The position numbers and the translations under genes were made by a program. Shown here one piece after another: positions 26,001 to 38,180 of a stretch of DNA of 64,000 nt. The notes below the pieces were generated by a model. The model did no database searches. It worked only from the letters and a program-made list of their open reading frames with translations, and had not been told where the DNA came from. This stretch comes from Heliocidaris tuberculata (Eukaryota; Echinodermata; Echinoidea; Camarodonta; Echinometridae), in contig CM046833.1 in the NCBI GenBank assembly GCA_025618425.1, forward strand, positions 35,084,467 to 35,148,466. The letters are read 5' to 3'. How positions within the stretch are numbered: the first letter of the stretch is position 1; every line of letters starts with the position of its first letter.

Positions 26001-27463
26001 GTTCTTTGATAGGGTGGCCTATCAACGCCTCTTTGCGCCCTGGGTGGTCCCCCACTGATAACGAGGAGGAGCCACAGCTCGCCGTCTAATGTTGCCCATG
26101 ATCCACCCCTCCTGTGGAGGCGGTGTCGGAATTCAAAATCATAATACCTCCAGCCGTAACCCTGGTAACGGGAAGCGGCCATTCGAATGAGGTGGCAGTA
26201 TTTGAGTAATACATGCATGCATGTGGGATTAGCTTCAAGATATATGCTCATGTACACCAGAAATGCATCAGTCCAGGTCTCAATAGAGAATATCTTGTTT
26301 TTGGATTGAGGGGGGGGGGGGGTTTCAAGATCCACCTCCCTTCTACCTGTGCCACTGCGAGGTTAGCTCTCTGTTCCTCTGTATAGTCCCGCATGGCATG
26401 AGTTACTGTATCTTGACTGTCAATGAGTGTGTTGAGATCAATGTATTCCCCCTTCTAAATTTGTCCCTTATATTTTGGGGCGTAGAAATGCCCAGCCTGT
26501 CCCCCACCGGGTGCAGAGGGGATGTGTCAGTGTGATTGGGTGGGGTCGGTGTCTGAACCCCTTGCCCACATGGCCCAGAGCCTTGTAAAGTATTTGTGTT
26601 GTGCCCAATATTGGTGTGAATTGTGCCACTATTTAATGCTTGTGTTTCTCCCTCAAAATTTTCTTGGAGCAGGCTAGCACTGGGCACTATGGATGGAAAA
26701 GAGGTCACAAATGTGGAGTTAGGTCTATTTGTTCCTGCTAATATACCAGTACTATTCCTGTCTGGTGCCTGTTGTGGTTGACCCTTAGGTTTAATAGGGT
26801 TTCTAATGTTTCAATAAGATAGGGACATTACCTGTCATTTGTGGGCGAAGCGGTTGCTGGCCTGTCGCACAGACGGTCCCGCTGGACTGGGTGGCTGTCT
26901 CGTTCCCTGTAACCGGCAACTCCGCTATCCCACTGGCTTCCCCGGTAGCTGCCGCTGCAATGCGACTGCGAGTGAGGCACGTATCTGCCTCTCTTGTAGT
27001 TGTACTATTTTTGTCCTTTTTCGTCGAGAAGAAGCCGTTGGCCTAGACTTTTTGGGCTGTGAAGGTTGCCTGGACGCTTGTGCTTTCCTCTTTCCCATTT
27101 CTGTGAAGCTTGCTCATGTAACGATTCAACATTCGAGAATTTTTTCGACGCGAAAACTAAAATTTGTTGCCTTCGGGCAGAAACAGGTCAAGCAATGGCG
27201 GGTCGCCCGCGAGCGGGCTTTCACCACAGTTGCTATGGTAACCTTTTGTTGAGCTCACCATTGACCTTTTTAGTGACTTTGTTCGTTGTTTGCATATTGA
27301 TGGTCTAGTGACTTTTCACTTTCTAACTGCGTCCAGCCGAGCTTCTCCCAAAATATTCATGATCAGCTTATTGTGATCATGTTATTATGTATGTTATTTT
27401 TGTGCTGTAATAGCGCTCTGATCAGTTTTCTGGAAAAGCGCTTAATAAGAAACAATAATAATA

Positions 27464-27524
<61 letters not shown>

Positions 27525-30500
27525 GCCTTTCTTCATCCCTCTCTCTCTCTCTCTCTCTCTCTCTCCTTTTCTCACTCAATATGTATAATACAGATGGGTT
27601 TCCTTGCCAATGATGGTAATTCTCAATACCGACTAGAAGTACCTGATCTGACAAGTCTGACTAACTCTAGCAATACGCCAGGTCAGGAAAATGGAATTTT
27701 TGCGTTCAGAGTGGATCGATCGATCGCAAAGCAACCTAGCTGCCAGTCCGTTCATGACATAGGTGAAAATGCTCTCTTAAAGTTTAGTTTTATTGATTCA
27801 TGAGTTGACTCGAGCAGGTATCATTTCAATCACATTTCGCTGATCATACGATATATGAAATTTCACCACATCTTAATCAGCATACTGAGTCATCTCACAT
27901 GGACAGCGAAATGTCATCTCGATTCGACGAGCGTACGCTTATGCCTATTGTCCGATGACAGTCTGTTGAGTGTCCGATGATTAACTGCTACAGCGCTTCA
28001 CCAGGATCCTGCTTTTATACACGATTTACAATTTTGGCGAAAAATCCGCCCAGTGTCGGGTCAGTGTCCGATTACCCTCCGATTACGAACCGATTGGCAT
28101 GATTGGTTAGTAATTAAGATTGGTGTCGGGCGATTGTCGGAAGTGTCTGGTTAGTGTCAGATCACCTTCGAGTTACCCTCCAAACCGATCAGACGCAGCC
28201 GATGAAAACGGCTGACAGATATCGGGCGGCTACCAGTCTTTCATCCGATTACCCCGATCATTGTCGGATCTTTATCGGAATTGCCGGAAAAAGGGTCCCC
28301 AAATATGCTTGTCGACTCAGATTTCACTGGAACTCATCGGAACGCTGAAATTTTAGCATTTTGGGGATGAGATGAGCCTCCGATGGTCAGTGGAGGGGGC
28401 TATTTAGGCATTGACGTTATAAGTCAGTGAACCGGGTTCATTCCCGACGAAGACATCTAGTCAACCTTTGCAAAAATTTCAAACAGGAAGGGCAGCTCTG
28501 GGGAACTTTGATTTAAGCGACACAACCACTATTCTATCATATTTATTTATCAAAATTGTATTTATTTATACGAGAGTTGGCAAAGCTTTTGTATTATTTT
28601 ATTTCCTTACACTTATATATAATTATTCTAACATAACACGATAAAAACTACTTTCGAAAAATAAACTCAAGGGTAATTTCAAAGGCCTATTGTACTACCC
28701 ACAGAAATCAGGTACAGATTACGTAATACACCATTGTGATGTTCGCACATTTCTAAAGGTGACAGACAGGGCTTTTGAAATTGCCTTGAGTTGATTTTTC
28801 GAAAATAGTTTTTATCGTGTTACATGTATCTCAAAAGCATGAGCTTGGACCCAGCTCATGTATGCAGCTTGTCATTGTTCAAAATTCACCTACCCCCGAC
28901 AAAGATATTAATTAAAGAGGTTGAAGATTTGCCAGTCAGACCAGTTTACTAATATCTAAATTTATGCATGTTTCTCTCCAGAATCCTTAGTTACCAACTG
29001 TTTAGTGCACTTGCCATGCATAATGGCATCTCTATGGATTGGATTCATTTTGCGTACATCAGTTGGTGCTATGTCGGGAAAGCCTCAAGCAAGCTTTAGA
29101 GTCGTCAAGAGAAACTTTTGTTCAAGAAATATACATATAATTAGTAAACAGGTCTGTTGAGTCCGGTGTCTCCGAAACCAGTGGCCCGTCTCCGTGATCA
29201 TGTGATTAATGCATTGGTGTTCTAAGCCAGTGACCCGGGTTCGATTCCTGGCGGAGACATGTTTTTTTTTTTTTTTTCAATCTTTGCAAAAATTTCAAAT
29301 AGGGAGGACAGCTCTGGGGAATTTTGATTTAAGCTACGCAACCATTTGTACTTCTCACGATTGTATTTATTTCCACTAGAGTTGCCAAAGCTGTTTTTTA
29401 AGTTCAAGTAATGGTTTATTTCAGATAAAATTCAAGACATGATTGGCAGCCCAAGGGCTGAAATTAGCATGTTTACATTGCAGCAATACATAAAAATTGA
29501 TCATGGATAAAAATAAACATATGAAATAAGAATGACAATATACATAACAAAATAAGTAAATACAAAGCATGAATACAAATCATAATATTAAAATTGGACT
29601 GAAATTAAAACTGACACAGAGATTATAAAACAATAATAATTTCTATTTCTGTAAATTTTTAAGGAGAAATATAATGAACGTTACTGGGAATTGAGGAGAT
29701 CTATGAAATGTGGTATTGCACTCTTTCTGAATCGAACCGTTTTGCATTTGAACTGCGCAAAATTTGATACATGTCTTAAAGAAATGGAAACATTAACTGG
29801 GCGTTAACAAAAAAAGAAAGACCTAACTTTCAACATTTCCTGTAATTGGACTATATATATTTAACGGCGTTTAATTTCATTACATATAAAAGAGTAAATC
29901 AATTGTTTCCAGTGGTAACTTGCTTACGTTTCCATGGTCACGCTTCAGTGAAAACCATTGTCTTCAAAATTCTAATTGGTTCACTTTCTTGTAAAACACA
30001 ATAGGCATGGTTTGGATTGAATGGCTTTGTTAATTAGCTTGGTTTCTCTTGAACATGGCCTCCATTAGTAAGCAAATCCCATAATTGTATATATATATAT
30101 ATATATATTATTTTATTTTATTATTTTTTTTTTTAAAGACTTCATCCAGTTTCCTGATCACTATTTTTTGTTTTTTGTTTTCCTCCCTGAAGACATCTAC
30201 ACAATACCCTCTTTTGGCGGCATGATGGGCGGTGAGAGAATTACAGTCATTGGTTCAGCTTTCGATAGCAATGCAACATACACGTGCAGGTTTGAGAAGG
30301 ATGGTCAATTACTTCAGGAGGTACCGGCCTCTGTGCAGGATGAAAACGAGCTTGTATGCATTCCAGAACCGTTCTACGTTGTCGGGCTGGTCTATGTAAC
30401 TGTCGTAGCAGATTGTCTCATTGTTCGTCCTCGGAGGTATGAAATAGGTAAGTATATACCTCGCTCTTTGCTTCCAGAACATACATCTGTTTTAATCGTA

Positions 30501-30644
30501 ATATTTATCAGCAGAGAACATCGTAGGAGGAAATAATAACACACACACACAACGCACACACAATCGTGCACACACGCAAACACAAACACACACCCAGACA
30601 TACCCTCACATTCACCAATACACACCCCAGACACCTCACCAGCT

Positions 30645-30679
<35 letters not shown>

Positions 30680-33600
30680 CACACACACATCCATAGACTC
30701 GATTCCTTTAGAGAAATTGTCAATAATTATTATTTCACGGTAATGGAAATGAAGAATTAGTATTCATCCCCTTAATGCCTCTCTAGTTCAGTCAACTAAA
30801 CATTTCGAGTAATTCCATTGAAGATTTTGTTTTTTGTTTTGTTTTGTTTTTTGTACGAACTAATTAGTATTGAAAGAGAATAATAAATTCGTCAGCATTA
30901 CGTAGTAGCATTACGCAAGAAGTCAGTATTTAAATACCGTTTCGGTGTTTACCTATTCTAGTTCCTATTCGGGAGGTCGAGGCAAAGGTTCTGCCACGAT
31001 TCCTTTCAGCCGACCATCAGTGGGAAACTTTCGGAGATGAGTTCAACGTCACTTGGAACCAGACTTTGTTATCACCCTCCTCTGTTTATGTTAGCATATT
31101 GTCTTATTCGGAGGACAGTACGGTTGGTGGCCGATGGGTTCGGCTTATTAGCTCTTATACAAAAAATGTTGGAGAATTCTCTTTCTTTCCACCATATAAC
31201 CTCTACGGGAATGTGACAGTGAGGAACGCAGTAGGAATAATTCGCGTGTCCAGCTATCCTTTTGCGGACAACTCAATAACCAGGTAAGCATAAATATATT
31301 TTTATTACAGTTTGTTGAGAATATGCCCTTCAGTGCTATTTTTTTTTCCTTGTCATAAAATTTCTTGACATAACTATGGCTGTTTAATCTGTGATGAAAT
31401 GAAAAGTGTTACTTTGTTAGACATTTTGGACACATAAGTCTTGTTCACCCTGTTCGAGAAATCTGGATCCAAAAGACAAAATAGTTTTTTCCAAAACATA
31501 ATGACGATTTAAACGATTATTATCGAAGCATTTGGGCTTTTACTTATATCAGGCTCCAGCATATTTCGTTCCTACATTATCACAATCTTGAACGAAAATC
31601 CAAGCAGGCAATAAGATGTTTTATATTTTCATTATGTTGTAATTGCATACAATCATAAATTTGTATTATTCGTTCTGTATTCCTTCTGTAGAACATTGTA
31701 AAATGTAAAATTGTGAACTATGAAAGTAAAGTTAAACTGAATCTTGATGATCATAATAATAATGATGATGATGATGATCAACACCATTATCACCAGCAGC
31801 AGCCGCAGCAGCAGCATCATTATCATAATAAATAAGTATTAAGTATCGATGCTATTCTAGTCACGGTTATTATTATTAATATTATAATAGCATTATTGTA
31901 TTCATTCAATCATATTTCCCATTCCAGAGATGATCCCGTTCTCTGGAGTCAGATCCATCCTCTGACATATCTCTTTGATGAAGCATACCAAACCAACCCC
32001 GCCCAATGGTCCTCTAATTCCTGCAAGAAATGGATTGAGATCGACTCAGCTCTCCCCACATTCGTCGACGTAGGTTTGCTTTTTCAGCGTTGACTCATAG
32101 AATCCCCTTATATGTCTCTCTTTTGTATTCCAGAATATAATAATGAATGAATATATTAATCCTTTGAAATTACAGATTTCTAGTATTTTCCTGATAAAAT
32201 CCCAGTAATTTAGCTTAGATTACATATTTCTAATCTACAATTAGATACATTTCAAATTAGCATTGTTACTTCAACCAGAAAAAAAAAATCCCCCCTTTTT
32301 TTTTTTCTTTATTGGATCTGTGTCATCGTTTGATATAACTGTTTGCCCGATGATGACTGCAAACTGTCTAAACAATTATTAGTATTTTGGAAAACGAGTC
32401 CTTTAAATTTAGGGATGCTCTTTCTTCTGAAGGCTCGTAATTGGTTAACGATATTACTCCCAACTTGCAACTTTCGTAAACCAGCATGTTAATTATTCTG
32501 GAGGCTCTTTTATCCGAAGGTTCATGACTTCGAAAATGGAACAGGAATCATAATTCCACAATGAAAAGACTTCAATATTCCGAAAGCAAAATAGTGTTCG
32601 TAATTTTGAAAATAAAAAGAACACAAAGAATAAGGGTTTTAAGTGCCGAAAAACGCAGAGGGTTCCCCTGTTTTTTCGGAATTAAGAGCATTATCTCATT
32701 TTGAGAATGACTAACCTATTATGCGAACCCTTTTTCAATTTCAGAAATAGGAATTTTCGGAGTTACCAAACTTCCTGTATAACGACCTCTTGCACAAATG
32801 AACTTTTTTTTAATAACCAGCGGCATTATGTTGGTCCAGCCATCCAGAGGGCCCCCGGGTTTCATTTGCATGGTCGCCGGCCGGATGTGGATGAAAGAAT
32901 GGCATGGCATAGGGGCGATCCTATCAATCTTGTCAGTACATTTCCCTTATTATTTTTTCCTTTCTCCATCTCTTCCCCCACCTCTCCCCCTCTTTTCTTA
33001 GTTAATTTTTGTCGCTATGTCATTGAGGGGGAAGGGCCTGTCTCTTTGTCCCCATGTCTCCTTCCTTAAAGCCACACCAATAGGAATAACGAATTTTGGC
33101 AAACGAGCTGCAACCCTTTAAAGTATACGTCATATTCATATTTGTCTTTAAGGATCTAGAGGACTGCCCGTGTACAGAGGGACAGGCAAAAGCAGATATT
33201 GGTCGGTTCGTCAGTTATACATCTGAGGATCCTGCTTCTTGTTCTTTAGACAATCTCATCAGGTATGACTGTCATGTTCTCCTTTTTCCAGTATCTAGAG
33301 TGCCTTTATAACTCAACTGCGAAGCCAGAATCAGCGTTTTGAAACACGGTTATGAATCACAGTTCCGACGCTTTTTCACGGTACCCTGGTTTTTTGTTGT
33401 TGTTTTTTTTTTTGTGTGTGTGTGAGTGTGTGTTTGTTTTTTTTCTTCTTCTTCTTCTTCAGACAAATTCGTGATATTGCCGCTGGATTTGCACATAGCA
33501 ATGAGTGAGTTTCGAAACCGTGTTCCTGAGAAGAAAAAAAAAGCTCCGGATTCAGCCTTGTTTTAAACTAAACGCGTATCAAAACGCTGACTCTGGCCGG

Positions 33601-36600
33601 AAAAGGGAACTCGAAACACCCTGAGATGGTGGTATAAATTTATGTGACTAGTGGAAAATGTTTTTCCTTATAACCTAGTCACGCCGACGAGACCGACTCC
33701 AGACCGACTCCAGAAAATAAAAAAAGCCACACGAATGACCAAGAATGAATTGCTTTAGGGGTGTGACTGATGTCCACCTTTATAGCCTTTCATGAAGGTA
33801 ATGTTTGGTTTTGGTAAGCCCTCAAAAACTTGTCAGATTTATTGGATTTTTGTTGATAAATAGCAAGATACTAGCAATACAAAGATGCTGTGAAGATTTC
33901 ATGTCCTAGGGTGGCGTATGAAACAAATGAGAGGCAAACAATAATTTAGGTGCCGGGTCAGGGATATAAACTCCATACTTCAGCGTGCATTATACACCAT
34001 ACACGCGTTCAAAACCTACACACAGTGATACACATGCTATCTCCGTGCGAAGCCTCGAGATTGTTGTGCGGAGAGCCATCGGGGTGAAAGGTCCTAGCGT
34101 GGGGCAGTATATTGCCGTGATCTAACGTTCCTTGCATATATTTACGGTTACTTCACCAGAAATCATTGATGGAATACCAAATGATCTCGTATAAACTTCT
34201 TTTTTCTTGAGATTGGGTGCAAGTTATTTCACGAAAAAGCTGAAGTGAATGAATATATTTTTCCCTTACAAAATCAAAACATTTACTATTTGAAAGCGCG
34301 AAATTAACGAAATACTTTCCATTCATTAAGGAGAGCAAGCGAGAGAGATTCACAAATTAGAGTATAATATTTGATTTATAGCCTACTGGCCCAAAACCAT
34401 AGATGGGCTATTCTCGGTCACGGGGTGATGAAAATCCTGAAAAATAGTTCATTAAAAACCTAATTTTGCAGTATGCGTCTTGTATTTGTATTTTTTCAGT
34501 ATTTGTCTTGTATTAGAAGTCTCTCATTTTGGATGAATAACAATCTTATCCCAAACAGATAAAGGGTAATTATTTCAAATGATACGTCATTTTCTTTCAG
34601 ACGTCAAAATTAGGTCGGTCACGTGTGTGACGTCGAACGAAAAGGGTCTTACTTGTTGGTGTTCAAATCTACTTTTCTCGTATTTCCCTTGGAGTGCAAA
34701 TGTCCGCTTTCATTGCGATATGATAGGATTGCTCTGAACAGTTTGAAAGTAATTTTCAATATATTATTGAACATTCTTCTTTTTTCAGAGGTGAAAATTT
34801 GGTCGGTCACGTGTGTGACCACTCAAAAAAGGGCGTTTTAAAATGTCTCTGTAGAAATATTATGGTTGGGAAATGACTTTTTTTTGGTCAAAGAAAGGGA
34901 AATTGTTCATGTAAGAAAATGTTGATATCAAAAAGTCAGTGAAATGTAATCTGATTTTCCGGCAATGAGGCAAAACTAGATGGTCACGTGTGTGACAGTT
35001 AGTTTCACTTTACAAAGAATGGCCCAGATATGCCGATGATGTTTCCTTGGTCCGATGTCTCTTTCTTAGACCTGATCGGCCAGGCGGAGTGACATGTTGC
35101 TACGATTCTCGAGGACACTTGACACATTTTCAAGATGTCCTCTCGGCGGGAAGGACCAGTCGCTCCCATCCTAGACAGAGTACTTTTATCGAAGGTGCAT
35201 ATACAAGTGTGCCGGAGCTGTCCCACTGGCTCAACGATGAACTACCCTTTATCATGTGCTGCGACTGGGCTAAGAACGACGCAGACTGCCGAGCGTTCAG
35301 ACGAGCAAGACCGTCAAAAGACTGCGTAGGGTATCGGCCTCCAGTCCTCGGTATGATAGCTTCTTTGGTTGTTCGGCCTTCGGTTCTTCCTTTCTCTTTT
35401 TCCTTTTTTTTTCTACATATATTTTCGCCGTTCAGTTATTGAGCCCCCCCCCCCCCCCCCCATCCCTTGGCTAAGGCATTGGATAAAATCCAGTAACTTG
35501 AGAATAACTTCGCTCTATGCATTTTCTTTACAGCGACAACGTTTGGGGACCCCCACTTTATCACAGTTGATGGCTTTAAATTTACATTCAATGGCGCTGG
35601 AGAATACGTTTTACTTCGATATGTCCAGAATGAGATCACTCTATTCGAACTGCAGGGACAAATGGAACTAGCACCATCGGTCAACGGTGAGACAATTTCC
35701 CGCTCTTATCATTACCAACCACAGGTTATATTTTAAAATTAAAGTTGCCATAATGCTATCGTCCACTAGTCCGAAAACCCAGAGGATCAAAAAAATGATG
35801 TCATTTTGGCGGGCATTCTGAAATGTTATCAAAGGGTTCACGAGATCGCAATGTAACTTTGCCTTGCGGATCTTCTGACAACTTTTCTGATGTTAATTGA
35901 GTAGACCGACATTGACGATATACTGGAATTTCCACGTTGTCCAGTTTACCGCAGTAGGACGAAATCTTAAATCATATGATAATATGAATACGGTAGAGAT
36001 ATTAGCTATATTTTACTCGCGATTTTAATGTTATTAACAAGATTTTTAAAATATTACTTTGCAGCTACTGAATTTTTTTCAGTGTGGCTTCATGAAGTCA
36101 CATCTTATTAGCATCCAGTGGACACTTCACCGAATACAAGGCAGATATGTCGAAATAATTATTTGCATGTTCGAGAGAAATTGATAATATCAGTGGATGC
36201 TGATTGATAGCTTAATACTTTTTACCATGTCCGTTTACGTAAAGCTTGTTACCCGTAAGAAGTGGTGCAGGTCCATGACAAATTTGCTCATAGTCATTAT
36301 TCCAGTACCTTCTATAGTAATCATTATATCCTGTTAATGATAACAGGTTTTATGAAACAGAACCCAGATCGTCTTTCTAATTTCCTCCAAATTAGCACAC
36401 GAAGAAGAAAATCATTATATAGAATAAAACTCTAACTGAAAAAATAGTCAACTTGACTGTTTATGAGCCTTGAAAAGTCCTATCCGTTGAAGTTTTTTTC
36501 TTGATTTGTAATCCCATGTGGTCTCCGAACAATTTCAGCTTTGTTGCCGAAAAGTAGACTTTGGGCAATTTGCATAATCTGCATAAATTTGAATGGCTCC

Positions 36601-38074
36601 TTCTAGACAATATTTAGTAGCGAAAGACAGCTTACGCAGAATGTGTCAACCGATCTAAGTACTGTTCTAACTATAACCAAATAGGACTGTTAAATGGACT
36701 GAAAAGACAAATTATTTCTTTCTTTCCTTTTTGCTTTATTATGTTCTTTTAAGACGCCAACGCTACCATCCTAACGGCAGTTGCCATGAAAACCGACGGC
36801 GGCGACATTGTAAACGTTGGATCTTTGACATCTGAAGAAGGCTTCCTAAATTTAGTGACTGTCGGAGAGACGACTAGTGCTGGCTTTACCCCTGTACCTT
36901 TTAATCAAATGTCCTCCTATACTTTCGAAGGTATGAATATGAAAGTAGTCTTCTTAAAAACCAGCTCTGGCATGGCCTTATGACTTCATTGTTATTATCA
37001 ATTTGAATATTCACTTATTTGTATAGCATTTTAATACATGAATTCCTTTACTTTCATTTTTTTTTAATTTATTATTTTGTACATATTTTGCGATTCTGGC
37101 GAATCTGATCATCTAAATTAATGTTTCCAATGGCAATATCATGATCATGTAGTTCATTATCATCAGTCCTTTCCTATTTCTTCAGCCATATGAGGATACT
37201 TTTAATCACAATATGTTGCTTTCGTTCTCACTTAAAGATAGAAATGAACTTTAATAGAATGAGGAGAAAAGGACAGGCACAGGAGTATGATAAAATCACA
37301 AAAGACACAAAAGACAACACTTGATGCTTATTTAGATTTGTGAAAATTTCTGCTTACATAGGTGGTGAAATATCGGTTCAGGAATATTCGGACGACATGC
37401 TCCTTGTTTTCAGACGATTGCTTGTAACTTTTGAAGAGTATGGAATTGGGATTGAAGTGTCCTTTGACAACGGTTCGCTATCAGTTACTCCAGTGATACC
37501 AAGTGCAATAAGCGTGAGTATCACCGGTTCAGTGTAGTAACACACAGACCCCCCCCCCCCATATTTTTAGAGATTTCATTCAAAATACATCAAAACACAT
37601 GCAATACGCAACACACACACCCACACCCACACACATATTCAGAAAAATACATTGGTTGTGGTCTAGAGGATAAGTCACCAGACTACGGATCACAAGGTTT
37701 AGGGTTCGAACCCTTGCCACAGTACTAACCTTTGACAAGACATTTACATTTGCCACTCTCGACCCAAGTGAAGTAAATGGGTATTGGTAGGAACTACTTC
37801 CTTGTAGCTTTACCGCCTTTATTAGCATGATTATGACAGCTAGACTGAGCCGGGGGAGTAATCTGAAGCTCTTTGGAAGCGCATATAGACATTGATAAAT
37901 GTGATATGCGCTATACAAGAACTGAGTATTGTCAGTGTTATGAAATAGTGATCAGTTTCTGAGAAAACTGTTTACTCCCCGTTACTCGGTAATCATTAGT
38001 TTTCAGCTGCCTCTGTGTAGGAAATCGATGGTTGGTTTTGACACACATTTTTATTATCATTATTATTATTATTA

Positions 38075-38108
<34 letters not shown>

Positions 38109-38124
38109 TACTATTATTATTATA

Positions 38125-38180
<56 letters not shown>

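Larger units (their letters stand above)
21300..27330 (-). mobile_element. Ngaro-type (DIRS-order) tyrosine-recombinase retrotransposon, decayed
   Basis: Reading the minus strand from about 27.1 to 22.1 kb, the order is Gag-like ORF with CCCH-type cluster, reverse transcriptase, RNase H, tyrosine recombinase and SGNH-hydrolase-like ORF. No LTR-integrase or endonuclease is present. Recombinase plus RT/RNase H define the DIRS order, and a downstream SGNH hydrolase ORF is a known feature of some Ngaro elements. The element lies antisense in intron 5 of the Mesh-like gene. Two in-frame stops and at least two frameshifts make it non-autonomous now. The outer limits are estimates; the expected split direct repeats could not be located by eye. 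Confidence 0.82.
19612..27593. other. intron 5 of the Mesh-like gene (7982 nt)
   Basis: The largest intron of the gene. It contains the telomere-like patch, a (TCA)n run at 20298-20338, the minisatellite and the antisense Ngaro element. Only the ends outside the element look like ordinary intron. Confidence 0.75.

Noticed and set aside
26839..27308. Plus-strand Cys-rich frames of 137 and 80 codons
   Set aside because: They lie opposite the basic Gag start of the Ngaro element and are shadow frames.
29188..29258. Functional tRNA gene
   Set aside because: The D arm does not pair, and the sequence continues into a body shared with a second copy, which indicates a SINE.
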